A stretch of 38,688 nucleotides of DNA from UBA11373 sp035291545 (GCA_035291545.1 DATDRW010000044.1:1-38688), one strand, 5' to 3'. Shown: positions 1-11,359, counted from the first letter of the stretch. A program made the numbers and translations. Notes: generated by a model from the sequence alone, not told the origin.

Positions 1-213
1 TACGTGTTCTTCTCCCGGGGATTGGGTGCCACGCCGGTGGCGGCGGCGGCGACCCTGACCCTGGCCGAACCGCTCACCGCCGCGGTGCTGGGGATCGCCC
101 TCCTCGACGAACCGGCCCGCGCCAGCACCCTCGGCGGGATACTGCTGATCACGCTCGGGATCGCGGTGCTGTCCAAGCAGGCTCCAGGCACCAGGCACCA
201 GGCGCCAGCGTGA
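1..213 (+). CDS. EamA/DMT-family transporter, C-terminal part (5' end outside window)
   Basis: The reading frame is open from base 1 to the TGA at 211-213, giving the last 70 residues of a membrane protein. It contains the closing two hydrophobic helices of an EamA domain: an Ala/Leu-rich helix with the family-typical LAEPLTAAVLG, a short acidic loop (LDEPA), and a final helix GGILLITLGIAVL. Family members are drug/metabolite exporters of the inner membrane with ten helices; the substrate cannot be told from this piece. The last ten or so residues (QAPGTRHQAPA) are encoded by a 7-bp repeat array at 184-208, so the natural C-terminus has been extended by, or has merged into, an intergenic repeat. 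The next gene starts 235 bp downstream. Confidence 0.8.
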   Translation, partial: YVFFSRGLGATPVAAAATLTLAEPLTAAVLGIALLDEPARASTLGGILLITLGIAVLSKQAPGTRHQAPA

Positions 214-327
214 AGAGCCTCGCGAAGACACCTTGAGCCAGGCCGGGGCCGCATCCGAGACCGACATCTGGCATCTGGTGCCTGGTATCCGGCATCTGGT
301 ATCTGGTATCTGGTGCCTGGTGCCTAG
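184..327. repeat. Heptanucleotide repeat array A with inverted arms
   Basis: On the right arm (265-327) nine consecutive 7-bp units can be read in perfect register, all variants of YRYCTGG (CATCTGG, TATCTGG, TGCCTGG). On the left arm (184-208) the complement appears as CCAGGCA, CCAGGCA, CCAGGCG, CCAG. The two arms can pair as a hairpin around an unrelated core of about 55 bp. The left arm is inside the end of the EamA coding sequence. Nothing else is seen in the 214-448 gap apart from the ribosome-binding site of the next gene. Confidence 0.75.
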
Positions 328-448
328 TGCTCACTGGCTACGGCTCGTGGTTACACATGCCGGGGTTTGGGGGGTCGGTCGGCCCTATCGCCCCCTCTCC
401 CGCCCGAGGGATGCTGTCGGGGACGAGACACGCATGGAGGGGACGCTC

Positions 449-4008
<3,560 letters not shown>

Positions 4009-4012
<4 letters not shown>

Positions 4013-5013
4013 AACCGAGTCTCGAGACCGGTTACCTCGGGATGCACCTGCGCAACCCGTTCGTGGTGTCGGCCTCCCCACTGGGGCGCGACCTCGATCG
4101 TCTGGTGCTGCTCGAAGCCGCCGGAGCCGCCGCGGTGGTGCTGCCCTCGCTGTTCGAGGAGCAGATCGAGCACGACTCGTTCCAGGTGCACGCCGCCCTC
4201 GAGCACGGGACCGAGTCGTTCGCCGAGGCCCTCTCCTACTTCCCCGAGATGACGGCCTACAACACCGGCCCCCAGCGGTATCTCACCCTGATCCGGCAAG
4301 CCCGGGATTCCCTCCACATTCCGGTGATCGCGTCGCTCAACGGGGCCTCCCCGGGGGGATGGACCGGTTACGCCCGGAAGATGCAGGACGCCGGGGCGCA
4401 CGCCCTCGAACTCAACGTGTACTTCGTGGCGGCCGACATCGAGGAGACCTCCGAGCAGGTGGAGCGCCGCTACCTCGACATCGTCGAGGAGGTGCGGCGG
4501 GCGATCACGATTCCGCTCGCCGTCAAGGTCGCGCCCTTCTTCTCGGCGACGGCCAACATGGCGCGGCGCATCGTCGACGCCGGCGCCGATGGATTGGTTC
4601 TCTTCAACCGGTTCTACCAGCCCGACATCGACCTGGAGAACCTCGTCGTGATGCCCGACCTGCAGCTGAGCACCCCGGTCGAACTCCGGCTGCCGCTGCG
4701 GTGGATCGCCATCCTCCACGGCCGGGTTCGGGCCTCCCTCGCCGCCACCACCGGCATCCACGACCATCTCGGCGCCCTCAAATTGCTGTTGGTCGGAGCA
4801 GACGTGACGATGATGGCCTCCGCATTGCTGCTCCACGGCCCGGGACGGATCAAATCCTCCGTTGCCGGGCTCACCTCATGGATGAGGGAGCACGAGTACG
4901 CATCGGTGGAGCAGTTGAAGGGGTCGATGTCGTGGCGGGGAGCCCCCAACCCGTCGGCCTTCGAGCGCGCCAACTACATGGAGACGCTGGCCTCGTACGA
5001 GATTCAGCAGTAA
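4009..5013 (+). CDS. Dihydroorotate dehydrogenase-like flavoprotein coupled to NifJ
   Basis: A 334-residue TIM-barrel protein resembling the dihydroorotate dehydrogenase-like family often annotated beside nifJ. Visible landmarks are the N-terminal LRNPFVVSASPLG, the central ELNVYF strand, the lysine-bearing strand LAVKVAPFF and the late strand LVLFNRFYQPDID; these correspond to FMN-phosphate and substrate loops in class 1 DHODs. The GTG start (4009) overlaps the nifJ stop as GTGA and is preceded by a strong GGAGAGGAGG at 3991-4000. True pyrimidine synthesis is not supported, because no pyr genes are near. The coupling to nifJ suggests an electron-transfer or accessory role, but the reaction is unknown. 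Confidence 0.85.
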
Positions 5014-5157
5014 GTCGCCCGTCGCCCGTCGCCCGTCTCCCGCAAGAGTGTCGCCCAACTCCCGAGCGGGCACTCTCGCTGAAGGTCGCCCGTACCGCTC
5101 GAGAAGTTCATGACGCGTTCTTGCGGAAAGCGGGCAGCGGGGAGCGGGCAGCGGGTC
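5014..5157. repeat. Heptanucleotide repeat array B with inverted arms
   Basis: Four units in register at 5014-5041 (GTCGCCC three times, then GTCTCCC) begin directly after the stop codon of the upstream gene. Five units in the opposite sense run from 5123 to 5157 (GCGGAAA, GCGGGCA, GCGGGGA, GCGGGCA, GCGGGTC) and run into the stop codon of the acetyltransferase gene on the other strand. Both arms reduce to the same NGCCCGY heptamer read in opposite directions, so the whole gap between the convergent genes is framed by complementary arms. Confidence 0.75.
5045..5076. terminator. Possible bidirectional hairpin between convergent genes
   Basis: AGAGTG (5045-5050) pairs with CACTCT (5071-5076) and, after a three-base bulge, CCC (5054-5056) pairs with GGG (5068-5070). 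It lies between two convergent genes, where a shared terminator is expected, but there is no T-run on either side, so termination is only a guess. Confidence 0.3.
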
Positions 5158-6016
5158 ACAACCCCAAGGCCCACACCCCGACTGTGTGGAACTCGAACCC
5201 GAGGCGGGTGAAGGGCGCCTCCAGCCAGTCCACGGTGGGTACCCAGATCCGCATCTCGGCGACCCCGGCTTCGGCGGCCAGGTCGACCAGGGCCAGCGCC
5301 ATCGCTGGGGCGTCGTCGGGAGCGGTCTCCATCCAATACACCAGCAAGCGCTCCTCGTCGACCTCCGCGATCGCCCACCCCGGACGACCCTCGTAGAGAT
5401 CCCGATTGCGGGCGGCGACGAGCAGGTGCTCGACCGTCATGCGGCGCCATACCCACTCGATGGGAAAGAGGGCGTGAGCGGCGCGGGCCAGCTCGCCGGT
5501 CGACCACGAGAGAAAGGCGGGCTCGGCCTCGGCGGAGTGCGCCGCGTCCAATCGCTCGGGCGGTGGGACCCGACGCCCGCCATTGCCTTCGGGGACCGGC
5601 GAGCCCTCGCCGATGACCCGCTCGCCGCGCCGCCAGTCACACACCTTGCGAAAACCCATTGAGGTCGCCTGGGCCTGGGAGGCGGCGTTGGTCTCGTCGA
5701 TCGCCAATCGGACTACCACGGCACCCTGTTTCCGGGCCCAATCCCACAGGGCGGTGCTCACCGCGGTGCCGATCCCCTTGCGGCGGTGATCGGGGTGTAC
5801 CCGCATGCCCTGTGCCCACGCCTCTGTGGGGGACACCATCGTCCCGGTCACGGTGGCGACGACCCTTGCCTCCTCCTCGGCCACCATGACTCGCACAGCC
5901 GGATTGTCGAGCCATTCGGGCAGCCGCTCGGCGACATAGTCGCCCCAGTCAAAGGTGTCCTGGGTCCACGACGCGATCTGGTCGACGTCGTCGTGGCGGG
6001 CAGGGCGGATCAGCAT
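5156..6016 (-). CDS. GNAT-family N-acetyltransferase
   Basis: A 286-residue cytoplasmic protein whose first 150 residues form a GNAT acyl-CoA-dependent acetyltransferase domain. The acetyl-CoA pyrophosphate-binding motif A is clear at residues 72-85 (RVHPDHRRKGIGTA), followed by the acidic beta strand and NAASQAQATSMGFRKV typical of motif B. The C-terminal 120 residues look like a second, degenerate GNAT-like fold without a recognisable CoA loop. The substrate cannot be predicted. No strong Shine-Dalgarno precedes the ATG at 6016; the gene stands alone, bracketed by repeat arrays B and C, and its stop codon lies inside array B. Confidence 0.85.
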   Translation of the reverse strand: MLIRPARHDDVDQIASWTQDTFDWGDYVAERLPEWLDNPAVRVMVAEEEARVVATVTGTMVSPTEAWAQGMRVHPDHRRKGIGTAVSTALWDWARKQGAVVVRLAIDETNAASQAQATSMGFRKVCDWRRGERVIGEGSPVPEGNGGRRVPPPERLDAAHSAEAEPAFLSWSTGELARAAHALFPIEWVWRRMTVEHLLVAARNRDLYEGRPGWAIAEVDEERLLVYWMETAPDDAPAMALALVDLAAEAGVAEMRIWVPTVDWLEAPFTRLGFEFHTVGVWALGL

Positions 6017-6040
6017 TCAGGAAAGGGTATCGGGAAGCCT

Positions 6041-6096
6041 GTTACCGGTTGCCCGTTGCCCGTCGGCCCACCCGGCAACGGGGAACGGGAAACGGG
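6041..6096. repeat. Heptanucleotide repeat array C, palindromic
   Basis: Eight 7-bp units are in one register. The first run in one sense (GTTACCG, GTTGCCC, GTTGCCC, then the degenerate GTCGGCC); after CACCCGG the last three are the complement (CAACGGG, GAACGGG, AAACGGG). The arms can fold into a hairpin. It starts 25 bp upstream of the acetyltransferase start codon and ends 8 bp before the CTAG-flanked element. Confidence 0.75.
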
Positions 6097-6104
6097 GAGC
6101 GTCG

Positions 6105-6215
6105 CTAGTGGTGTGTCGCCTAATTGGTGACCCGGGACGGCAATGACGCGAACTCAGCCACCGTGGCGCTCGCTCGACAGGAGACCACGTCATCAAATCC
6201 GCGACGCACCACTAG
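6105..6215. mobile_element. MITE-like element, 103 bp between two CTAG copies
   Basis: CTAG occurs at 6105-6108 and 6212-6215. Immediately inside are inverted ends TGGTGTGTCGC (6109-6119) and GCGACGCACCA (6201-6211), 10 of 11 matching, with weaker complementarity for about 16 bases more. There is no coding capacity. The structure fits a non-autonomous element with a 4-bp CTAG target duplication. CTAG is a known insertion preference of IS481-type elements (NCTAGN) and similar sites are used by some IS701-type elements. It interrupts the mutY remnant directly after the codons for its FERVQQFP segment. Confidence 0.6.
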
Positions 6216-6389
6216 GAAACTGTTGGACCCGCTCGAAGACGGGATGCCCCGACCGGCCTGGGTCTGTTACAGCATTACCTCGCTTACCAGCACCCGCCAC
6301 GGATCGCAATCGCGCCGCCAGGGGAGATCGCGCGTGTTGCGGCAGTACCAGGCGAGGAGGGCACCGTTGCGCGCGGTGGTTGTGGTCAC
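6212..6389 (-). pseudogene. mutY: mutY (A/G-specific adenine glycosylase) N-terminal remnant
   Basis: Reading the minus strand from GTG 6389 gives the typical MutY opening: ALLAWYCRNTRDLPWRR, then DPWRVLVSEVML. The next codon should be the first Gln of the invariant QQTQ but is TAA (6269-6267), a single C-to-T change. QTQAGR follows, then one base is missing and the frame shifts to PVFERVQQFP. Homology stops at the CTAG of the MITE-like element, so only about 60 of roughly 300 codons remain. The start overlaps the stop of the upstream flavoprotein gene as GTGA, so it was once the second gene of that operon. MutY removes adenine opposite 8-oxoguanine; this copy cannot. Confidence 0.8.
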
Positions 6390-7879
6390 CCCCGGAGTGA
6401 TTCTGCGGCGGAACGTCCCGCAATCCTCCCGAAGACGGTGCCCGAGGTGAGTCCGGTGCCGCCGGGATAGTTGAAGTAGAACAGGCCGCCGACCAGCTCA
6501 CCGGCGGCGAACAGTCCCGGGATCGGCCATCCCTCGGCACTCTGCACCCGGGCCGACCGGTCGATGCCGACGCCGCCAAACGTGAAGGTGATCCCGCATG
6601 TGGTGGCGTACGCCTCGAAGGGCGGAGTGTCGAGTGCGTTGGCCCAGTTCGACTTCTGGATCGGCAGCCCCTCCGTGCGGCGCCCGTCGAGCGCCGTCGG
6701 GTCGAAGGGGATGTCCCGTCGCACCGCGGAGTTGAACGCCGACACCGTGCGGAGGAAGCCTTCGGCGTCTACGCCCTCGAGCTTCCCGGCGAGCTCCTCG
6801 AGTGTGTTTGCCTTCGCCTTGGTGACCTGGGCGATTCGGTATTCGTCGCGCAGTAGGTGGGTCACCTTGGCGTCGAACACCTGCCACGCCAACTGGTAGG
6901 GCTGGCGGAGGATCTCCTGCCCGTACTTGGCGTACGTGTAGTTGCGGAAGTCGGCCCCCTCGTCGACGAACCGCTCGCCGCGAGCATTCACCATGATCCC
7001 GAACGGGTAGGAGTGCTTTTGGAACCCGTCGCCCACCTTGAGGTCGCCGAACTGGGGCGCGTTGAAGTCCCATCCGACGGCGTGGCTCCCCGACCAGTTG
7101 CCGACCGACAGGGCACCAACCTCGAGGGCCATCCGAATCCCGTCCCCAGTGTTGTGTCGGGTTCCCCGCACCCGGGCGAGATCCCATCCCGGTCCCAGGT
7201 ACCGGGTGCGCCACTCGGTATTGGCCTGAAACCCTCCGCTGGCGAGCACCACGGTCCGGGCCGCAAGTGTCGTCGGCTTGCCTCGTTGGGTGACGTCGAC
7301 CCCGGCGACGGCCCCGTCGCGCATCGCCAACGCCACCGCCCGGGTCTCGTAGGCCGCTTCGATGCCGCGTTGTGCGGCGATCGTGTGCAGCGACTCGACG
7401 AGGCCCACGCCACCGCCGCTCGCCTCGACCGTGAGACCACCCCAGAACTTGAACCTGCCGTCGACCTTGAACGCCTGTCGTCCGTAGGCCGGGAGGAACC
7501 GGATACCCTGGCGGCGCATCCAAACGATCGAGTCGAGCGACTCACCGACGAGCACTTCGATCAGATCTGGGTCGGAGCGGTATTGGGTGACTCGGGCCAT
7601 GTCGGCGAAGAACGTCTCGGCCGGATACGTGCCGAAGTCCGTGTTATCGCGGTCCTCGTCGGTGAGGTCGGGCATCACCTGGAGCAGGTCGTCGAGACCG
7701 TCGTACACGAATCGGAAGGCCCCGGCGGTGAACCGGCTGTTGCCTCCGCGCTCCTCTCGGATCCCGCGTTCCAGCACGAGCACCTTTTCGGCACCGTGCT
7801 CCACGGCGGACAGCGCGGCGCACATGCCGGCGTTCCCGGCACCGACCACGATCACGTTGTAGGCGGTGGGAGTCACCAC
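6386..7879 (-). CDS. FAD-dependent dehydrogenase, tricarballylate dehydrogenase/fumarate reductase flavoprotein type
   Basis: This 497-residue flavoprotein belongs to the succinate dehydrogenase/fumarate reductase flavoprotein family and most resembles TcuA-type tricarballylate dehydrogenases. The FAD-binding Rossmann motif GAGNAG is at 13-18 with the ribose-binding acid at E37. GGNSRFTAGAF (about 45-55) binds the flavin, and the C-terminal FAD cap FAAGELVGG...GGTGLTSGTVFGR is at about 457-485. It probably oxidises or reduces a C=C bond next to a carboxylate in the cytosol. Two adjacent GTG codons (7879 and 7876) can start it, preceded by GAGGAC. It is divergent from a CaiB-type transferase, and its only downstream partner is the mutY remnant. 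The exact substrate is not predictable. Confidence 0.85.
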   Translation of the reverse strand: MVTPTAYNVIVVGAGNAGMCAALSAVEHGAEKVLVLERGIREERGGNSRFTAGAFRFVYDGLDDLLQVMPDLTDEDRDNTDFGTYPAETFFADMARVTQYRSDPDLIEVLVGESLDSIVWMRRQGIRFLPAYGRQAFKVDGRFKFWGGLTVEASGGGVGLVESLHTIAAQRGIEAAYETRAVALAMRDGAVAGVDVTQRGKPTTLAARTVVLASGGFQANTEWRTRYLGPGWDLARVRGTRHNTGDGIRMALEVGALSVGNWSGSHAVGWDFNAPQFGDLKVGDGFQKHSYPFGIMVNARGERFVDEGADFRNYTYAKYGQEILRQPYQLAWQVFDAKVTHLLRDEYRIAQVTKAKANTLEELAGKLEGVDAEGFLRTVSAFNSAVRRDIPFDPTALDGRRTEGLPIQKSNWANALDTPPFEAYATTCGITFTFGGVGIDRSARVQSAEGWPIPGLFAAGELVGGLFYFNYPGGTGLTSGTVFGRIAGRSAAESLRG

Positions 7880-7913
7880 GTCCTCGGTCGACTCGGCTCA
7901 TACACGATAGCGG

Positions 7914-7924
7914 TTGATATATCA
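7914..7924. promoter_or_regulatory. TGATATATCA palindrome in a divergent promoter
   Basis: A perfect 10-bp palindrome, TGATATATCA (7915-7924), lies in the 78-bp gap between the divergent flavoprotein and CaiB genes, about 35 bp from either start codon. It shares the ATATCA core with the ATATCATAT sites farther right but is not the same palindrome, so a common regulator is only possible. Confidence 0.4.
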
Positions 7925-7957
7925 CGCACCGGCGGGTGGCAACTAAACTCGGGTGCA

Positions 7958-9100
7958 GTGTTCGCCGCCGATCGCCCCCTCCCTCTTGCCGGGTCGAGGG
8001 TCCTCGACTTCACCCGAATCCTCGCCGGGCCGTACTGCACGATGCTGCTCGCCGACCTCGGCGCCGACGTCATCAAGGTCGAGCGCCCCGGAACCGGTGA
8101 CGACACCCGGCACTGGGGCCCCCCGTTCGTCGATGACGCTGCGGCGTATTACTTGGCGGTCAATCGCAACAAGCGATCGGTGGCGCTCGACCTCGCCGAT
8201 CCCTCCGACCGCGACCTGGCCGTTCGACTCGCCCGCGACGCCGACGTGGTCGTCGAGAACTTCCGTCCTGGCCTGCTCGACGGATTCGGCCTCGGGTACG
8301 ACGCCCTCCGCGACTCAGGACTGGTCTACTGCTCGGTGACCGCCTTCGGGCCCGGACCCAAGCAGGACGAACCCGGGTACGACATCGCAATGCAGGCCCT
8401 CACGGGGTTCATGAGCATCACCGGTCCTACCAGCGGCGAGCCGGTCAAGATGGGGGTCGCCCTGCTCGATGTCATCACCGGCCTCTATGCCGCCATCGCC
8501 ATCCTTGGCGCCCTCGAGGTCCGGCGCCGGACCGGGGAGAGCCAGCGGGTGTCGGTGCCGCTATTCGACGCGAGCGTCGCCTCGCTCGCCAATCAGGCCG
8601 CCAACTACCTTCTGGGCGGGGTCGTGCCCCGACCCATGGGGACCGAGCACCCCAACATCGTCCCCTATCAGGTGTTCTCGGCTCTCGACGGAAACGTGAT
8701 CATCGCAGCGGCCAACGATCGCTTGTTCGAACGGCTGTGCGCGGTGCTCGGACTCGACCGCCTCGCCGCCGACGAGCGTTATGCCACCAACGGCGCCCGG
8801 GTGATTAACCGGTCAGCGCTGGTCGCCGCGATCGAGACAGCGGTTGGCACCAACACGGTCGATCACTGGGTGCAGCGGTTCAGCGAGGCGCGGGTGCCAA
8901 TCGCTCCCGTTCGGGATCTCGCCGCGGTATTCGCCGCACCTGAAGCGGCATCGATCCTCGAGACTGTCGCCGATCCGATCCGGGGCACGCTGCGCCTGGT
9001 GCGGAGCCCGATCGCCGGGCTTCCCCGGCGGGAGACGCTGCCACCTCCGCGGCTCGGGGAGCACACCGATGCGATCCGTGCCCGCCTCTGGGATGCCTGA
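7958..9100 (+). CDS. CaiB/BaiF-family (class III) CoA-transferase
   Basis: A 380-residue class III CoA-transferase that moves CoA between carboxylic acids in the cytosol through an aspartyl-CoA anhydride. Family signatures are LDFTRILAGPYCTMLLADLG near the N-terminus, ADVIKVERP, the VVENFRPG strand, and the GYDIAMQ segment bearing the catalytic Asp. I placed the start at GTG 7958: homology begins six residues later, and the long open frame farther upstream is only antisense to the neighbouring gene. It is divergent from the TcuA-like flavoprotein, so the two may act on one acid, as its free form and CoA ester. It ends 8 bp from the convergent C45 gene. The donor and acceptor are unknown. Confidence 0.9.
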   Translation: MFAADRPLPLAGSRVLDFTRILAGPYCTMLLADLGADVIKVERPGTGDDTRHWGPPFVDDAAAYYLAVNRNKRSVALDLADPSDRDLAVRLARDADVVVENFRPGLLDGFGLGYDALRDSGLVYCSVTAFGPGPKQDEPGYDIAMQALTGFMSITGPTSGEPVKMGVALLDVITGLYAAIAILGALEVRRRTGESQRVSVPLFDASVASLANQAANYLLGGVVPRPMGTEHPNIVPYQVFSALDGNVIIAAANDRLFERLCAVLGLDRLAADERYATNGARVINRSALVAAIETAVGTNTVDHWVQRFSEARVPIAPVRDLAAVFAAPEAASILETVADPIRGTLRLVRSPIAGLPRRETLPPPRLGEHTDAIRARLWDA

Positions 9101-9108
9101 CGGTTCGC

Positions 9109-10308
9109 TCAGCCGGTGCGGGCGTCCTCGCGATAGAGCCTCCTCCACGACGCTCCCGAGCGGAAGCGCTCGGCGATGACCGCCGGGTCGTCGTCCATCC
9201 GGACGGAGAGCACGCCCTCCGGGTCGGACCACGCCCAGCACGGCTTGCCCAGGGCGAACTCCACGCGGGTGCCCGCGGGATCGGATCCGTCAACTGCGGC
9301 GATCATCGCCGACAGCGACGTCTCGTCGCGGTGATCGTCGGAATGGCGGCAGATCGAGTCGAGCCCCGGGCCGTTGCCGTGATCCGCGGACACCTCCCGG
9401 AGATGCTCGGTGGTGACGCTCCCACCGTGGGGTGCCAGCATCGCCAGCGCCCTGGCGTAACGCGCCGGGCTCGAGCGGTCCTCCGAGTCGTTGAGTTGGT
9501 CGAGGAGCACGAACATGTTCGAGCGGGCGACCACCCGGTCCTGGACCAGTTCCATGGCGAGCCGGTCGTACGACCCCTCAACGACGAACATCCGGTCGGC
9601 GCCGGCGAAATGGATGTTGCCCGGTGTGGCCATCGGTGCGTGGGCGAGTTCCTTCATCACCAACGTGGTCGCCTCCCAGGCAGTGCGCCACTCGAGCCCG
9701 CGGCGCAGCAACAGCCCCCGGTCGAACGCCCGCAGATCATCGACCCCGGGCCGCCGCAGGCGCAGTTCGGTGGTGCGTGCGATGTTGGACGCCGCCACCA
9801 CGCCGGCGTCATTCACCCCCATCTTGAGATTGGTGGAACCGGCGGCGGCGACGCCGAGCGTGCGTACTCCCTCCTCCGAGGTGAGGTCGATGACGACGTT
9901 GATCTCCTTCAAACGGTGGAACCCGGTGCCGACCAGCGAATCCGCCCCGATCTTGTCCGAGTTCTTCAGCAACACCGTCGAGCCGGTGGCGCTCGCCCTG
10001 CCCACTGCGGCGGCGACGGTGCACTCTTCGGGTGCCACGACGTGCCCGGTGAGCGCGAAGACCAGGTGGGTGGTGCGGTCGACCCCGGCGCCGTCGGCGA
10101 TGGCGTTCAGGCGCTGCCGTTCGGCGGTGCCGCGCCGGAGGGCCTCGGCACGGGCGGCGGCCACGAGGTCGACCCACCGCCATCCGGCGGCGTCGACGAT
10201 CGTGAGGAACCGTTCCACGTTGTTGCGAACCCCCTCCTGGAAACGGCGCCCGTGGTGTTCTCCGTCGCGTCGCGGATCGCGGGCTGCGGGGAGGTAGCCG
10301 GCGATCAC
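9109..10308 (-). CDS. C45-family Ntn-hydrolase (acyl-CoA:6-APA acyltransferase-like amidase)
   Basis: A 399-residue protein resembling autoproteolytic Ntn-hydrolases of peptidase family C45, which cleave or form amide bonds and include penicillin acyltransferase. The helical N-terminal part contains HHGRRFQEGVRNNVERFL, the usual family opening. C96 in PEECTVAA matches the position of the Cys that becomes the N-terminal nucleophile after self-cleavage. LLKNSDK and GVNDAGVV follow, typical of the alpha-beta-beta-alpha core. The ATG at 10308 overlaps the stop of the upstream VOC gene as ATGA, so the two are coupled. A role as an amidase on a substrate or intermediate of the neighbouring catabolic genes is an inference. 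Confidence 0.75.
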   Translation of the reverse strand: MIAGYLPAARDPRRDGEHHGRRFQEGVRNNVERFLTIVDAAGWRWVDLVAAARAEALRRGTAERQRLNAIADGAGVDRTTHLVFALTGHVVAPEECTVAAAVGRASATGSTVLLKNSDKIGADSLVGTGFHRLKEINVVIDLTSEEGVRTLGVAAAGSTNLKMGVNDAGVVAASNIARTTELRLRRPGVDDLRAFDRGLLLRRGLEWRTAWEATTLVMKELAHAPMATPGNIHFAGADRMFVVEGSYDRLAMELVQDRVVARSNMFVLLDQLNDSEDRSSPARYARALAMLAPHGGSVTTEHLREVSADHGNGPGLDSICRHSDDHRDETSLSAMIAAVDGSDPAGTRVEFALGKPCWAWSDPEGVLSVRMDDDPAVIAERFRSGASWRRLYREDARTG

Positions 10309-10715
10309 GGCGACCCGCCCGGCACCTGGACGAGTTCGACGAGCAAGCCGTCGAACACGCTCGGATGGACGAAGGCGATCATCGTGCCCATTCCCCCGGG
10401 GCGCGCCCGGTCGTCGACGAGACGCACCCCCCGTCGGCGGAGATCCTCGACGTACCCGTCGAGGTCATCGACCTCCAAGGCCACGTGGTGGAGGGCGTTC
10501 CCCCGCTTTCCGACGAATGTGGCCACGACACCGGGACCGGTGACCTCGAGGGTCTGCAGGTAGCAGTCACCTGCGGGGATCATGCGTTCCACGAAGCCGA
10601 GGACTTCCTCGGCGTGAGACACCGACAACCCGAGGAGCTCGGCGAAGCGATCGTGCGGGGAGGCATCCCCGCCGTGTGCAAATGCGACATGATGAATCCG
10701 GACGACCCTGGGCAT
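10305..10715 (-). CDS. VOC-family protein, methylmalonyl-CoA epimerase-like
   Basis: A 136-residue vicinal-oxygen-chelate protein of the length of methylmalonyl-CoA epimerases. Two beta-alpha-beta-beta-beta modules are visible. Metal ligands are expected in IHHVAFA (first His), ALHHVALEVDD (second His) and the final strand, where FVHPSVFDGLLVELVQ closely matches the FIHPK...GVLIELE signature of that enzyme with its Glu ligand. Epimerisation of (S)- to (R)-methylmalonyl-CoA would suit the mutase subunits encoded in the island (28.5-30.2 and 34.0-34.4 kb). I moved the start to ATG 10715 because the upstream residues are low-complexity and homology begins at PRVVRIHHV. There is no strong ribosome-binding site. 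Another VOC activity cannot be excluded. Confidence 0.7.
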   Translation of the reverse strand: MPRVVRIHHVAFAHGGDASPHDRFAELLGLSVSHAEEVLGFVERMIPAGDCYLQTLEVTGPGVVATFVGKRGNALHHVALEVDDLDGYVEDLRRRGVRLVDDRARPGGMGTMIAFVHPSVFDGLLVELVQVPGGSP

Positions 10716-10777
10716 CCGGGCGCGGACGATAGCACTGGGGTCTGTGGAGACGCTCCGGTGCGTAGGATCGGTGTGCG

Positions 10778-11359
10778 ATGCCGAATCCCGCCAGCCGAAA
10801 CCCTCTCGTGGTGGCAATGACCGGTGCCACCGGAGCGATCATGGGCGTCAGGCTGCTCGAGGTGCTGAAGGATCTCGGGATTCCGACCGAGTTGGTGATG
10901 AGCGAGTGGGCTCAGAAGACGATCAGCCTGGAGACCGGTCGTACCCCGAGCGAGGTCGCTGCCCTTGCCGGGGTGGTGCACCCGTCGCGCAACCTCGGGG
11001 CGTCGATCTCGAGCGGTTCGTATCAGACGGCCGGCATGGTGGTGGTCCCTTGCAGCATGAAGACCCTGGCATCGATTGCGGCGGGTTCGGGGGGCACGCT
11101 CATCGACCGCGCTGCCGATGTGACGATCAAGGAGCGCCGGCCTCTCGTCCTGGTGGCGCGGGAGACGCCCCTGAGCCCGATCCATCTGGAGAACATGCTG
11201 AAACTCAGCCGGATCGGTGTCGTGGTCATGCCGCCGGTCCCGGCGTTCTACAACCATCCGACGACTATCGAGGATGCCGTCGATCACATCGTGGGCCGGG
11301 TACTCGACCAGATCGGGATCGAAAGTGGTCTGGTACGGCGCTGGAAGCTCGGCGGCTAA
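10778..11359 (+). CDS. ubiX: UbiX-family flavin prenyltransferase
   Basis: A 193-residue flavin prenyltransferase that attaches a dimethylallyl group to reduced FMN to make prenyl-FMN, the cofactor of UbiD decarboxylases. The FMN-phosphate motif MTGATGA is at 14-20, the conserved PCSMKTLASIA at 91-101, and the phosphate-binding RETPLS at 129-134. Its client is presumably the UbiD-like enzyme at 17.7-19.0 kb, which it would serve in trans. It is divergent from the VOC gene over a 62-bp gap. Its TAA stop overlaps the stop of the convergent LLM gene (11356-11359), so there is no room for a separate terminator. Confidence 0.93.
   Translation: MPNPASRNPLVVAMTGATGAIMGVRLLEVLKDLGIPTELVMSEWAQKTISLETGRTPSEVAALAGVVHPSRNLGASISSGSYQTAGMVVVPCSMKTLASIAAGSGGTLIDRAADVTIKERRPLVLVARETPLSPIHLENMLKLSRIGVVVMPPVPAFYNHPTTIEDAVDHIVGRVLDQIGIESGLVRRWKLGG

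Noticed and set aside
265..327. CRISPR-like array
   Set aside because: The repeat period is 7 bp with no spacers and no cas genes nearby; it is a short tandem repeat.
6211..6225. ACTAGGAAACTGTTG resembles the IS1182 outer end ACTAGGAGACTGTTG near 36.66 kb (read on the minus strand)
   Set aside because: On the minus strand this stretch encodes FERVQQF in register with MutY, so similarity to the IS end is probably coincidence around a CTAG.
6857..7957. Upstream extension of the CaiB frame by 367 codons
   Set aside because: It lies antisense to the TcuA-like gene, has no family similarity, and CaiB homology starts just after GTG 7958.
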